Shown here piece after piece: positions 29,901 through 39,156 of a DNA stretch of 48,108 nucleotides. Every line of letters begins with the position of its first letter. Positions within the stretch are counted from its first letter, which is position 1. The position numbers were made by a program, and so were the translations under genes. Location of the stretch: IMG/VR virus record IMGVR_UViG_3300006954_000001, positions 1-48,108 of that record; one strand, 5' to 3'. The notes under the pieces were generated by a model that worked only from the letters and a program-made list of their open reading frames with translations, did not search any database and had not been told where the DNA came from. Source of the stretch: a virus.

Positions 29901-31327
29901 TTGCCGACCCTGTGTGCGCTGAGGCCGAGTGCCTCGTGATCGGGGCGATGATCCTCGACCACACCAAGGCGCTTGCCATCCGGGCTGCGCTGACACCGGC
30001 CGACTTCCATGACGGCTTCCGGGCTCGCGTCTTCGCTCTCTGCTGCTCGATGCTCGATGGCGGGCAGCACTTGGACCTCGTGACGCTCTGCGAGCGGTTC
30101 CAAGGGAAGGACCGCGACGTGGACGTGCGGCTGGTCTGCGAGATGGCCGACTCTGTGGCCAACAACGACTCCGGGCGAGCCCACGCGGCGGCTCACGCGG
30201 CCATGGTGGCAGACTACGGGCACCGCCGCAGGATCATCGCGGCCTCGCGCAAGGTGGCTATGCAGGCCGGGAACACGACGGACCCGGCGGCGATGGAGCG
30301 GGCGCAGTCCGAGGCGCTGGAGATGCTGGCGGCGCGTTCCGCTCACGGCCCGCTCAAGGCGAGCGAGTTTGCTGACGAGGTTCGCAAGGAGGTTGACGCT
30401 GCACAGAATGCCAAGCCGGATGAGCGCGGCCTGCGGACGGGCATCATCGAACTGGACGACGTGATCGGCGGGATGCGCCCCGGATCGCTGACCATCCTTG
30501 CCGCGCGGCCGTCGCAGGGAAAGAGCAGCTTCGCAACGACGCTCATCTCGAAACTCTGCTTGGAGCGCGGCTTCCCTGTGGGGCTGTTTACGGTGGAGGT
30601 GAATCGCAACGACGCCTACCGCAACGTGGCGTGCTGCAACGCCAAAGTGAGCGGGCACGCGCTGATGAACGGGAAGATGTCCGACAAGGACTTCAACGCC
30701 TACAGCGAAGCCTTCTTGAAGGCCAAGGCTGCGCCGTTCTACGTTGACGACTCGCCCAATCTCACGACGGCTGCGATTCGTGCTGGCATTCGCAGGCTCA
30801 CGCTGACGCGCGGGCTGAAGCTGGCCATCGTGGACTACTTGCAGATCCTCTCGCCGGACAGCGGGAACGAGCGCAACCCGACGCGCGAGCGCGAGGTGGC
30901 CAAGATGTCAGCCAACCTCAAGGCCGCTGCTCGCGAGAGCAACATCCCCGTGCTGGTGTTGGCCCAGCTCAACCGCGAGGTGGAGCATCGGGACGGGAAG
31001 CGCCCGCGCCTCTCGGACTTGCGGGAGAGCGGGAGCATCGAGCAGGACGCGGACATCGTGATGCTGCTCTCCTCGGATTGGTCTCCGCGCCCGGACCATC
31101 CCGAGGAGCAGCCGCCCGCTGTGGAGCCCAAGAACCTCGACGTGGCCAAGAACCGCAACGGTCCGGTCCACCACGCGATCAAGCTGGAGTTGGACAAGTC
31201 CTGCACGCGGTTCAGCGGCATGGCCGGGAAGCTTGTCGAGCAGTACCAGCAGGACTTTGGTGTTACAGTTCTGGCCGCCAGCAACGGCCACGCAGGAGAG
31301 ATCGCATGGTCATCGACGAACAGCTAG
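29897..31327 (+). CDS. dnaB: DnaB-type replicative helicase
   Basis: 476 residues from ATG 29897 (ATGA). An N-terminal helical domain (AECLVIGAMILDHTKALAI) is followed by the RecA-like ATPase: Walker A ARPSQGKSS at about 203-211, a FTVEVNRND segment where DnaB normally has FSLEM, Walker B LAIVDYLQI at about 310-318, then LAQLNREVEHRD, LRESGSIEQDADIVMLL, and KNRNGP. It is a hexameric 5'-3' helicase opening the fork. No primase or polymerase gene was seen, so it presumably recruits host replisome proteins. Confidence 0.9.
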   Translation: MIADPVCAEAECLVIGAMILDHTKALAIRAALTPADFHDGFRARVFALCCSMLDGGQHLDLVTLCERFQGKDRDVDVRLVCEMADSVANNDSGRAHAAAHAAMVADYGHRRRIIAASRKVAMQAGNTTDPAAMERAQSEALEMLAARSAHGPLKASEFADEVRKEVDAAQNAKPDERGLRTGIIELDDVIGGMRPGSLTILAARPSQGKSSFATTLISKLCLERGFPVGLFTVEVNRNDAYRNVACCNAKVSGHALMNGKMSDKDFNAYSEAFLKAKAAPFYVDDSPNLTTAAIRAGIRRLTLTRGLKLAIVDYLQILSPDSGNERNPTREREVAKMSANLKAAARESNIPVLVLAQLNREVEHRDGKRPRLSDLRESGSIEQDADIVMLLSSDWSPRPDHPEEQPPAVEPKNLDVAKNRNGPVHHAIKLELDKSCTRFSGMAGKLVEQYQQDFGVTVLAASNGHAGEIAWSSTNS

Positions 31328-31410
31328 AGAGGCTGGTGCGTGATGGGGATACTGAAGCGATTCGCGCAGCGGCGTGGAGAAACCTCATTCGGCGAGCTCT
31401 CCATGCCTGA
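31306..31410 (+). CDS. Small helical protein, 34 residues
   Basis: ATG 31306 overlaps the helicase end by 22 bases, with GGAGAG 6 bases upstream. The peptide is charged and helical (EQLERLVRDGDTEAIRAAAW). It could be a genuine small gene linking replication and packaging genes; evidence is ribosome site and spacing. Confidence 0.4.
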   Translation: MVIDEQLERLVRDGDTEAIRAAAWRNLIRRALHA

Positions 31411-31522
31411 CTACGACTTCCACGCGCCCACGGCTCTCCCGTGGCCCTTCCCGTGCGCGGCCACCATCCTGATGGGCACCCTGCGCTGGCCGTGGGACAG
31501 CGATGGTGGCTACCTTGCCTGA
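31403..31522 (+). CDS. Small aromatic/Pro-rich protein, 39 residues
   Basis: ATG 31403 overlaps the upstream frame by 8 bases and runs 20 bases into the small-terminase gene. A longer start at 31340 is possible. The peptide has a Pro/Trp/Phe run (APTALPWPFPCAATILM). Function unknown. Confidence 0.35.
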   Translation: MPDYDFHAPTALPWPFPCAATILMGTLRWPWDSDGGYLA

Positions 31523-32156
31523 CTTCACCCCCGAGCAGCTAGCCGCCATCGAGAAGGGCAAGAGACTCAAGGCGGAGGGGAGGCTGCCGTCGCAGTTGGC
31601 GAAGCAGGCCGACGAGGTTCTTCCGCCAGCCACGCCGATGACGTGGGCCGTCTCTGACCCTGCGTGCCTCATCCGTCTCGTGGATGCAGCTATCGAGTCC
31701 GACGGAGACATCGCCTTCGCTGCCAAGCGGCTCGGGTGCCCGGAGGATGTCAGCTACGCCCTCCAGAACAGTTCGGAGTGGACGGCCACTTTCGAGAAGC
31801 GGTGCCACTTCCTCATCACTCTCAAGGGCCGCGTCAAGGCCCTCAAGGCCCTCTCCGACAAGGTGGAGCAGGACGGCAACGCCTACACGTTCAAGGTGCT
31901 GCACGACACCGCGCCCAAGGAAGACCTGAGCGAAGATGAGAAGCGTCGCATGACGGCCTTCTCGGGGATGACCCGCGCCGAGCTTCGCGATGAGGTCGCG
32001 CGGCATCAGGCGATCATGCAGGGCTATCAGGAGCGCCTGAGTGCAGGCAAGTCTCCGCCGCCCGCCGCTATGCAGGCTGTCATCGAAGACGTGATTGGTC
32101 CGATGCTCCCGCTCCCGACGACAACCGAGGAGTGGGAGGCACAGAATCCAGAGTGA
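31503..32156 (+). CDS. terS: Terminase small subunit candidate
   Basis: 217 residues from ATG 31503, directly before the large terminase with a GTGA overlap. A helical N-terminus with an HTH-like stretch (AAIESDGDIAFAAKRLGCPE) precedes a central helical region (LITLKGRVKALKALSDKVEQ) suited to oligomerisation, and a Pro-rich C-terminus. Small terminases recognise the packaging site and regulate the large subunit. Position is the main evidence. Confidence 0.6.
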   Translation: MVATLPDFTPEQLAAIEKGKRLKAEGRLPSQLAKQADEVLPPATPMTWAVSDPACLIRLVDAAIESDGDIAFAAKRLGCPEDVSYALQNSSEWTATFEKRCHFLITLKGRVKALKALSDKVEQDGNAYTFKVLHDTAPKEDLSEDEKRRMTAFSGMTRAELRDEVARHQAIMQGYQERLSAGKSPPPAAMQAVIEDVIGPMLPLPTTTEEWEAQNPE

Positions 32157-34051
32157 GCCGAAGCCGAGAGCGAACGGACGGCATCGAGCGGGCGCTGATC
32201 GAGCAGCTTCGCTTCGAGCGTGCGATGGAAGCGCGCCTTGCCGACGACTACCTCGCGGTGGATTACCGCAACTTCCTCTACGGAGGATGGCGGCACCCGA
32301 AGGGCCACATCGTCACGCGGCAGCACCGCGTCCTCATCAAGTGGCACGAGGCCCACAAGGTCCGCTTCTGCCCGGCCTGCACGCGCTGTTCTCTGCACAA
32401 CACGCTCTGCACCTGCGGCCCCAAGCAGGCTCTCTGCTGGCGCTACATCGGCACAGCGCCGCTTCTTCCCGGCGCTCCGTGGCACGGCGAGGGAGAGGCT
32501 GCGATTCGCACATGCTCCGAGCATGGCGACTGGCCGTGGCGCAAGGCCATGTATTACAGCTTCTACGGCGCCCTCATCGGAAACGGAGGCGCGAAGACCG
32601 AGGGCGGCGCAGCGGAATTCTCCGCGCGCCTGATCGGCCATCGTCCGTGGGATGGCTCGATCACGGACATCGTTCACAACAACTGGCTGCAACTCATCAT
32701 CTGCCAGACCCTCTCCACGTCCGGCAAGGCCACGATCCAGCCGCGCCTCGAAAAGATGCTGGGCTCGCGCATCTTGCACAAGGAGAAGAACAGCAGCGGC
32801 GGCATCGACTTCTATTGGGTGCAGACGCCGGGCGGCGTGGACCGCGTGAAGATTGCCTCGCAGGACCAGCACTCGCGCACAGCCAGCAACGTCTCTCCCA
32901 TCGAGGGCGTGGAGCAAGCCAACGTCTGGGTGGACGAGCCGCCCGACGAGTCCATTCGCGGTTCCTACGGGCGCGGCCTGCGCTTCGGCATGAACTACGG
33001 CGCTGGCGTAGAAGACCTGACGGCGACGTTCTTCGAGGGCGATGCCGAGCAGCGCATCTTCGTCTTCGACCATCTCTGGAACATGAGCCACAGGCGCGGT
33101 GGCCCGGAGAAGTCCTACTTCGTTCTGGGCGGCAGCATTCACGACAACCCTGCGCTCACGCAGGAAGACAAGCGCAAGCTGATCCTGCGCTACCCGCTGC
33201 ACGAGCAGAAGGCTCGCGAGTGGGGCATGTACGAGGAGTTGGCCGGCAAGGTCTTCCCCGAGTACGACTCGCGCGTCCACGACTACGACCCCGGCAAGCG
33301 CGCCGTTCTCGTGACGCCAGAGGGGATGCTGCTGCCGCCTTCCAAGCGGGGCGAGTATCCGTCTCACTGGCCCATCTACGGCATCGTGGACCCGCACGAC
33401 AAGCGGCCGTGGGCCATCCTCTACGTCGCCTTGGACGAGAACGGCGAGTGGTACGTCGTGGAGGAGTGGCCCAAGGGCGAGTTCCACAAGATGACGCACT
33501 ACTCCGACGCCGGCATCGAGAACCGGCCGGAGGCTTACGCGGCGCTCCTCAAGGAGATCGAAGAGGGCTTCCCCGGCGGGCCGGGCCGCGTTGTCGAGAG
33601 GTTCATGGACAAGCGGTTCGGAGGGCAGGAGAAGGCTGGTTCGGACGGTCTGACCGTCTCGGAGTCCATGGAGCGCATCGGCTGCTACTTCTCGACCGAC
33701 TACAAGGCCGAGGGCAGGTCCGAGATCATGGCCGGGAACACCATCATCCGCGAGCTTCTGGTGGGGACGTGGAAGCCGGGCGAGGAGGTGACCCAGATGA
33801 ACCACCCGCACTTCCATCTGGCCGAGACGTGCAACAATGTCCGATGGTCCCTGCTGCACCACGTCCATCTGGAGAAGGGTGGCAAGGGACAGGAAAACGT
33901 GTCGGAGGTTGGAAAAGACTACGTTGACTGCCTTAGGATTCTCGGCATGGCGATCCGGAACGTGACCACGGGCTCCGCGTCCGAGAACCGAAAGCGGGTC
34001 AATGCCCGTATGCGTCAGCGTGGAGACAGGCTGCGGAGGGCTCGGATGTGA
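32153..34051 (+). CDS. terL: Terminase large subunit
   Basis: 632 residues from GTG 32153 (GTGA). A Cys cluster at 73-88 (CPACTRC...CTC) precedes the ATPase. The P-loop reads GNGGAKTEGGA (143-153), like the GN..GKTEGGA of phage terminases but with Ala147 in place of the usual Gly. Walker B VWVDEPPDES has D261 and E262. The nuclease half has YGIVDPHDKRP (D413), the EEWPKG segment and MDKRFGG (D486). It pumps DNA into the prohead and cuts it. Confidence 0.85.
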   Translation: MSRSRERTDGIERALIEQLRFERAMEARLADDYLAVDYRNFLYGGWRHPKGHIVTRQHRVLIKWHEAHKVRFCPACTRCSLHNTLCTCGPKQALCWRYIGTAPLLPGAPWHGEGEAAIRTCSEHGDWPWRKAMYYSFYGALIGNGGAKTEGGAAEFSARLIGHRPWDGSITDIVHNNWLQLIICQTLSTSGKATIQPRLEKMLGSRILHKEKNSSGGIDFYWVQTPGGVDRVKIASQDQHSRTASNVSPIEGVEQANVWVDEPPDESIRGSYGRGLRFGMNYGAGVEDLTATFFEGDAEQRIFVFDHLWNMSHRRGGPEKSYFVLGGSIHDNPALTQEDKRKLILRYPLHEQKAREWGMYEELAGKVFPEYDSRVHDYDPGKRAVLVTPEGMLLPPSKRGEYPSHWPIYGIVDPHDKRPWAILYVALDENGEWYVVEEWPKGEFHKMTHYSDAGIENRPEAYAALLKEIEEGFPGGPGRVVERFMDKRFGGQEKAGSDGLTVSESMERIGCYFSTDYKAEGRSEIMAGNTIIRELLVGTWKPGEEVTQMNHPHFHLAETCNNVRWSLLHHVHLEKGGKGQENVSEVGKDYVDCLRILGMAIRNVTTGSASENRKRVNARMRQRGDRLRRARM

Positions 34052-36381
34052 AGCGCGCTCCCGAGATCATCACTGGCGTCAATCGCCTCGATCCCTCCAG
34101 CAACGGCAAGGCCGCCTCGCTCGTCACCGAACTCCGCCGGAAGGTGGATGCAGACCGGATGGCGATGGAGCCGTGGATGCGTCGCCAGAAGTTCTGGTGG
34201 CGGAGGCTCTTTGGCTACGAGCATCGCAACATCGAGTCCCCGTGGGTCGGAGCTTCCGACTTCTGGTATCCGATGTCGGACATCCACGCCCAGCAGGTGG
34301 TGGCGCCCATCTACGGCGCGCTGATGCTCGGCCCGCAGACTTGCTCCATGCGCCCGAAGAACGGGCAGGGCGACGACCTCAAGGTCGCTGCCGACTCGGC
34401 TGCGGAGGAGATGGTTCGCGGCCACGGCATCACCAGCATTCGTGGCTTCAAGCGCAAGCTGTCCTATGCGCTGCACGACATGGTGAGCATGGGGGCGGGG
34501 ATCGTGCGGCCGACGTGGACCTACGAGTCCATGCTGCGGACGCAGTGCATCTACGCGACGCAGCTTCCTCCTCCGCTCGACAAGCTCACGGTCATCCCGA
34601 ATCTCTCTGATGCCGACAGGGCTGGCCTGCTGCGCGGTGAGCCGAACGCGCTGCGCGAGTACGCACTGAAGCTGGGCATCTCTCTCGACGATGCGATGAA
34701 GACAGTCGCGCTGATGAACACGCCGGACATCACGGCTTGGCTTGGCGTGCCGCAGCCGCTCAACCGCGCCGCGTTCAATCAGGCCGCTGCGCGCATCGAG
34801 CAGGTGGTCATGGCCAAGTACGACTTGGACATGGACGAGCCGGCCGACAAGAAGGCGCTCAAGGACATCATGGCGTGGATGGCCGCCGGCTTCCCGAACG
34901 GGAAGGTCGAAGTCCTCACGCGCGAAGTGCTGCGGAACGGCCCGGACTGGATCAACGTCAACCGCTTCGACTTCTGGGTGCCGCGCGGGACGCGCGTGGA
35001 CATGACCCGCGCGCAGCGCATCACCGAGCGCATGATCCTGAACTCGGGTCAGGTCCAGATGCTCTCCGAGATGCACGAGTGGAACGAGAAGGCCACGGAA
35101 GCCTGTCTCGCCAAGTCCCATGCGACGTGGGGCGCTGACTATCCCAGCACTCGGCCGACGCACGAGGAAGAGAAGGGGATGGGGTCGCAGGACTTCGCGA
35201 AGACCCAAGACCTCTTTGAGCTTTACTACACATGGGAGATGAAGGACATCCACGGGACGAACACGCCCGAGGCTGTCATCACCATCCACAGCAAGGGCAA
35301 CGACCTGATGCTGTCCTCCTACGAGGACGACAGTGCGGACGGGATGATCCCGCACGTCGCTCTCTCGCTGGAGTCGCGCAGCGACGGGCTGCTCGACAGC
35401 CGGTGCGTGCAGGAGATCCTGCGCGATCCCGAGTCGTACACGTCCGCGATGTACCGGCACCTCGACAACCACCTCACGCAGACCAACGGCCCGTACTTCA
35501 AGGTCAGGAAGACGGCGTTCCTCGACCCCGAGAGCTTCGAGCCCGTGCCGGGCGGCGTGGTTCCGGTGACGCGCATCGACGACTTCACCATCGAGAACGC
35601 GCCGGTCAACTCCATGCCGATGGAGCGGTACGCGGCGATGCTGGCCCCGATGCCGGAGAAGCTGATCGGCACGGTGGACGTGGCGGCAACGCAGAACCAG
35701 CGCCTCTTCGAGCCTCGCACGCAGCTTGAGGTCGGGAGCGTCATCAAGACCCAGCAGGGCATGGTGGCGATGCGCTCGGATCTGGTCTTCGACGCGGTGA
35801 CGCTCCTGCTCCAGCGCAACTACAACGCGCTCCAGAACAACGCTCCCAAGCGGTGGTGGACGAGCATCACGGGGCAGGCTCCGGTGCATCTCACGCGGGC
35901 CGAGATTCAGGGCCAGTGGGATCTGCAACTGGAGTGCAGCGTGGGGGACATGGACCCCAACTACCGTCGGCAGAATGCGCTCCAGCAGTTCGCGATGGTG
36001 CAGCAACTCACGGCTGACCCGCGCGTGGCTCAGGACATCCGTGGCGAGTGGGACTTGTCGGCCGCGGCCCTCGAAGTGCTGCGCTGGACGGACCCTGCTG
36101 CGATGCGTCGGCTCTACCATCAGCGCCCGCAGAAGGCCCAGATGGAGATGGCTGCGGCGCAGCAGCAGCAGGCCCAGCAGATGCAGGCCATCCGCATGCT
36201 GGGCGAGCAGATGGCTCAGAACATCGGGGCCACCGAGGCTGAGTGGAAGGCGTTCATGCTGGAGGTGAAGCGCATCTCCGAGTGGGGCGAGCTTGCCAAG
36301 GTGGACACCGCCGCCAGCGCGGCCAAGCGGCAGGCCGACCTCTCGGCGCTGCTGATGCAGCTTCAGGGTGGGGCCAACTGA
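34048..36381 (+). CDS. Portal protein
   Basis: 777 residues from GTG 34048 (GTGA), immediately after the terminase. The N-terminal region is aromatic and basic (MRRQKFWWRRLFGYEHRNIE), followed by alpha/beta domains, and the last 120 residues form a Gln/Ala-rich helix (AAAQQQQAQQMQAIRMLGEQ) like the barrel/crown helix of long portals. A dodecameric portal joins capsid and tail and passes DNA. Size and position match P22/N4-type podoviral portals. Confidence 0.8.
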   Translation: MKRAPEIITGVNRLDPSSNGKAASLVTELRRKVDADRMAMEPWMRRQKFWWRRLFGYEHRNIESPWVGASDFWYPMSDIHAQQVVAPIYGALMLGPQTCSMRPKNGQGDDLKVAADSAAEEMVRGHGITSIRGFKRKLSYALHDMVSMGAGIVRPTWTYESMLRTQCIYATQLPPPLDKLTVIPNLSDADRAGLLRGEPNALREYALKLGISLDDAMKTVALMNTPDITAWLGVPQPLNRAAFNQAAARIEQVVMAKYDLDMDEPADKKALKDIMAWMAAGFPNGKVEVLTREVLRNGPDWINVNRFDFWVPRGTRVDMTRAQRITERMILNSGQVQMLSEMHEWNEKATEACLAKSHATWGADYPSTRPTHEEEKGMGSQDFAKTQDLFELYYTWEMKDIHGTNTPEAVITIHSKGNDLMLSSYEDDSADGMIPHVALSLESRSDGLLDSRCVQEILRDPESYTSAMYRHLDNHLTQTNGPYFKVRKTAFLDPESFEPVPGGVVPVTRIDDFTIENAPVNSMPMERYAAMLAPMPEKLIGTVDVAATQNQRLFEPRTQLEVGSVIKTQQGMVAMRSDLVFDAVTLLLQRNYNALQNNAPKRWWTSITGQAPVHLTRAEIQGQWDLQLECSVGDMDPNYRRQNALQQFAMVQQLTADPRVAQDIRGEWDLSAAALEVLRWTDPAAMRRLYHQRPQKAQMEMAAAQQQQAQQMQAIRMLGEQMAQNIGATEAEWKAFMLEVKRISEWGELAKVDTAASAAKRQADLSALLMQLQGGAN

Positions 36382-37106
36382 TGGGCGACCGCTGGAACCT
36401 TGAGGACGCTGACGACGGCGGGCTGGATCACGAGCCCGGCGACGTGAAGCTGAACGAGGTGCTGCGCCGTGCGCCCAAGCCCCCGCGCGTCTTCCAGCGC
36501 CCGGCCGAACCGCCCCCCGAGTTGCAACTTGCCGTCTTCGACATGGGGCCTTACGCGGGCCGCTCTCCCTTCGACCAAGGGGAAGTCGTGGACGGGGTGA
36601 AGGTCCGCGACGGGGTGCCGGACAAGTTCTTGGAGAAGATCGTTGCGACGGTGGATGGCGGCTTCGCGAAGGCCGCCCCCGGCAACATGGACCCGACGCT
36701 CTATGCGGCCTGTGTCTCTGCGCTCGCGTGGCGCCGTGGCGGCCGGGAGGTGCCCGTGACTCAGGTTGGCCCGAGATTCGACCCCTACGCCCAGAATGGG
36801 GCGGCTCCGCCTCAGCCCTATGTGCAGCCGTGGGCGCAGCCTGCGCCGGTCGGAGCCCAGCCCTTCATCCTTCCGCCCAACGGCCAGTACCGCGCGGCTC
36901 CGGCTCCAATGTCCGTCAGGATGCCCTGTGGCCACCTCAGCAGCGACGTGCAGCAGGGGCAGGGCGGTCGGCCCGTCTGCGGTGGCTGCGCGCGTCTAGA
37001 GGCCCTACAGGCCGTCGTAGGCCCTCTGGTGGGCGACAAGGCGGCTGCGGTCATGCAGGCCGTCAGGGAGTGGGAGTTCCAGCTTCGGAGTGACCTCAAT
37101 GTCTGA
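36381..37106 (+). CDS. Pro-rich virion-region protein with CxxC site
   Basis: 241 residues from ATG 36381 (TGATG overlap with the portal). An acidic start, a helical region, a long Pro/Gln/Ala linker (AAPPQPYVQPWAQPAPVGA), then MPCGHL and CGGC, which could form a zinc site before the C-terminal helix. Located between portal and scaffold, it may be a head-assembly factor; function unknown. Confidence 0.6.
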   Translation: MGDRWNLEDADDGGLDHEPGDVKLNEVLRRAPKPPRVFQRPAEPPPELQLAVFDMGPYAGRSPFDQGEVVDGVKVRDGVPDKFLEKIVATVDGGFAKAAPGNMDPTLYAACVSALAWRRGGREVPVTQVGPRFDPYAQNGAAPPQPYVQPWAQPAPVGAQPFILPPNGQYRAAPAPMSVRMPCGHLSSDVQQGQGGRPVCGGCARLEALQAVVGPLVGDKAAAVMQAVREWEFQLRSDLNV

Positions 37107-37524
37107 CGTGCGCGTCCGCCTCACCGGCGAAGTCGTCTTCCACCCCGAGAAGAACGGGCTCAACGTGGAGGTCACTCTGGCCCATGTCGAGAAGAAGCTG
37201 GCTTCCGTCCAGCGCGACAGGGTGGCGTGGGTCAACACGGACTTCCACAACTCCGTGCGGTTCAAGCTGACCCAGATGATGCAGAAGGGGGCCACGGAGC
37301 TTGCCCACCGTCTGGCTGAGCTTTCCCCGAACAGCTACATGGAGCCGCCCAAGGTGGCCCCGCTCACGCAGGGTCAGGTGACGGCGGTAGCCAGCGGCCT
37401 TCCCTGCCCGCCCAACCCCGAGGCCCCGGCGCAGCCGGTTGTCGAGCAGGTTCCCTTGCTGCCGCAGGGCGCTCCGCCGGCTCGCCGTGGTCCCGGACGC
37501 CCGCCCAAGGTCCGCGTCCAGTGA
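37099..37524 (+). CDS. Hypothetical head-region protein, 141 residues
   Basis: ATG 37099 is preferred because GGAG lies 8 bases upstream; GTG 37090 is possible. A beta-rich first half (VRVRLTGEVVFHPEKNGLNV) and a Pro-rich end with a basic tail (PARRGPGRPPKVRV) resembling an AT-hook. It overlaps the portal-adjacent gene by 8 bases. Function unknown. Confidence 0.6.
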   Translation: MSDVRVRLTGEVVFHPEKNGLNVEVTLAHVEKKLASVQRDRVAWVNTDFHNSVRFKLTQMMQKGATELAHRLAELSPNSYMEPPKVAPLTQGQVTAVASGLPCPPNPEAPAQPVVEQVPLLPQGAPPARRGPGRPPKVRVQ

Positions 37525-38066
37525 AGTGGCCGTGGATCACCGCCAAGCGGCTTGAGCGGGCGCAGGAGACCGCCCGCAAGGTTCTGGACAAGCAGGCCGA
37601 CGAGATCCAGAGCCTCAAGGATGCCCGCGACATCAGGGATGCCGAGATCCTGTCCCTTCGCAAAGATGCTCGCGTTCTCGACTCCATCGAGGCCGTCTCA
37701 GGGCTCTACGCCGAGAAGCACGCGGGGGAGACGTGGAGGGAGTACGACCGCCGCATCCTGCTGGCCTTCAAGGAAGGGGCTGACTCCACGCTGCTCAAGG
37801 CCGTCATTGACGAGATCGGGCGCCACGAGCGGCAGGGCTTCGTGGACTGCGTGGGCTTCAAGGACGCCTCCGACCTCATGCGCCAGATGGGCGGCATCGA
37901 GATGGCCCGGACGCTCAAGGAGCGCCTGCTGACCCTCACGGGGCGGTACGACCAACTCACCGCCAAGGACAAAGAACGTCATCTCCGCGCTCAGGCCGCC
38001 TTCTCGGATACCGAGGATCAAATCCTTGGGCAAGAGGTGCTTGATGGGCGCATCCCCAAGAGGTAG
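37521..38066 (+). CDS. Coiled-coil protein, 181 residues
   Basis: GTG 37521 (GTGA overlap). A coiled-coil N-terminus (ARKVLDKQADEIQSLKDARD) is followed by acidic helical regions. No membrane or metal motif. Likely a head-assembly or scaffold-associated protein by location. Confidence 0.6.
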   Translation: MKWPWITAKRLERAQETARKVLDKQADEIQSLKDARDIRDAEILSLRKDARVLDSIEAVSGLYAEKHAGETWREYDRRILLAFKEGADSTLLKAVIDEIGRHERQGFVDCVGFKDASDLMRQMGGIEMARTLKERLLTLTGRYDQLTAKDKERHLRAQAAFSDTEDQILGQEVLDGRIPKR

Positions 38067-38075
38067 TGTTCCGCC

Positions 38076-39077
38076 ATGGCCGATGCACAGCAGGGTGCGC
38101 CGCAGACGAACGGATTCGTACAGCCGAAGGTCGAATCCGCCGCTGACGTTCAGGCTCAGTGGTCCGAGACCATGGGCAACGGCGCTCCTGCCGGCGAGTT
38201 CATCTCGCCCGCCGACTTCGCGAAGCTCCCGCAGCCCGTGCGCCATCGCCTCGCGAATGCTCGCCGCGCCGAGAGGGGCGTGGAGGAACTGCGTGGCCAG
38301 ATCGGCCAGATGCAGACTCAGTGGCAGCAGTTCATGCAGAGCCAGCAGCGCGCCGCCCAGACCCAGAACGGGAACGGGAATGGCCACGCCAACGGCAAGA
38401 CCGAAGCGCCGGGCCTCGATGCCCAGCCCATCGACCAACTTCTTTCACTTCGTCGCCGCGCACGACAGGCAGAGCGGACGTACCGGGCAAACCCCGAGGA
38501 CGCCAACGCCGCCCAGATCGTGAATCACCCCGGCTTTGACGAATACCTCGACAACCTCGATCTCGCCATCCAGCGCAAGACGGCCGCCGATGCGGTCAAG
38601 CCGCTGGCTGACGGGATCAGGGCAGACAAGGACGCCCAAGGCGAGTCCTACGGCGTCTTCACCCGGCTCTCCCAGCGATACGGCGCTCCTGTCGTCGGGA
38701 ATCCCGATGGTGACCTGTTCAAGAAGGCCGCGGAAATCCGCGCGGCGCGGCTTGCAGCCGAAGGCATTGATGCGGGCGATCCCGCTCAGGCCAAGTTGGT
38801 GACGATGGTGACCGAGATGGCTTGGGCTCAGGCCGAAGCCGACATGAACCGAGCCGGACGCGGGCAGGGCGATCCCAACCGCAGGCGGCTAGAGAGCAAC
38901 GTTCAGCCTCAACTGACCAACAGCGGCGCTCCGCAGGTCAGTGACCGCATGAACGAAATCTCCGCCCTGATTGCTCAGGGTGAACGTGGCAAGGCCCACG
39001 ATCTGGCCATGCAGGAGTTCAACGAGACTCGGATGCTGCACCCTGCGTTCAACGCGCAGGCGCGCACGGCCCGCTAG
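38076..39077 (+). CDS. Scaffolding protein candidate
   Basis: 333 residues from ATG 38076, directly before the major capsid gene. Highly charged, Gln/Ala/Asn-rich and helical (EELRGQIGQMQTQWQQFMQS), with a low-complexity spacer (GNGNGHANGK), and no stable globular motif. Scaffolds of podoviruses have this size, position and composition. Inference from context; homology not established. Confidence 0.6.
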   Translation: MADAQQGAPQTNGFVQPKVESAADVQAQWSETMGNGAPAGEFISPADFAKLPQPVRHRLANARRAERGVEELRGQIGQMQTQWQQFMQSQQRAAQTQNGNGNGHANGKTEAPGLDAQPIDQLLSLRRRARQAERTYRANPEDANAAQIVNHPGFDEYLDNLDLAIQRKTAADAVKPLADGIRADKDAQGESYGVFTRLSQRYGAPVVGNPDGDLFKKAAEIRAARLAAEGIDAGDPAQAKLVTMVTEMAWAQAEADMNRAGRGQGDPNRRRLESNVQPQLTNSGAPQVSDRMNEISALIAQGERGKAHDLAMQEFNETRMLHPAFNAQARTAR

Positions 39078-39105
39078 TTCTCGTTCGTTCTCCGGCTGCG
39101 CCAGT

Positions 39106-39141
39106 TCAAGGGTCGGGCTTTTCACCCGTTCAGTCCCTTGA
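39106..39141 (+). promoter_or_regulatory. Hairpin in the leader of the capsid gene
   Basis: TCAAGGG (39106-39112) pairs with CCCTTGA (39135-39141), with CGGG/CCCG nested inside. It lies 15 bases before the capsid start and could set mRNA processing, stability or translation of the most abundant protein. Confidence 0.45.
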
Positions 39142-39156
39142 TCCCGGAGAAATCTC

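Noticed and set aside
32027-33868. 613-residue minus-strand frame opposite the large terminase
   Set aside because: Shadow of the terminase, with no recognised motif and no ribosome site.
34015-36120. 701-residue minus-strand frame opposite the portal gene
   Set aside because: Antisense shadow caused by GC-biased third positions.
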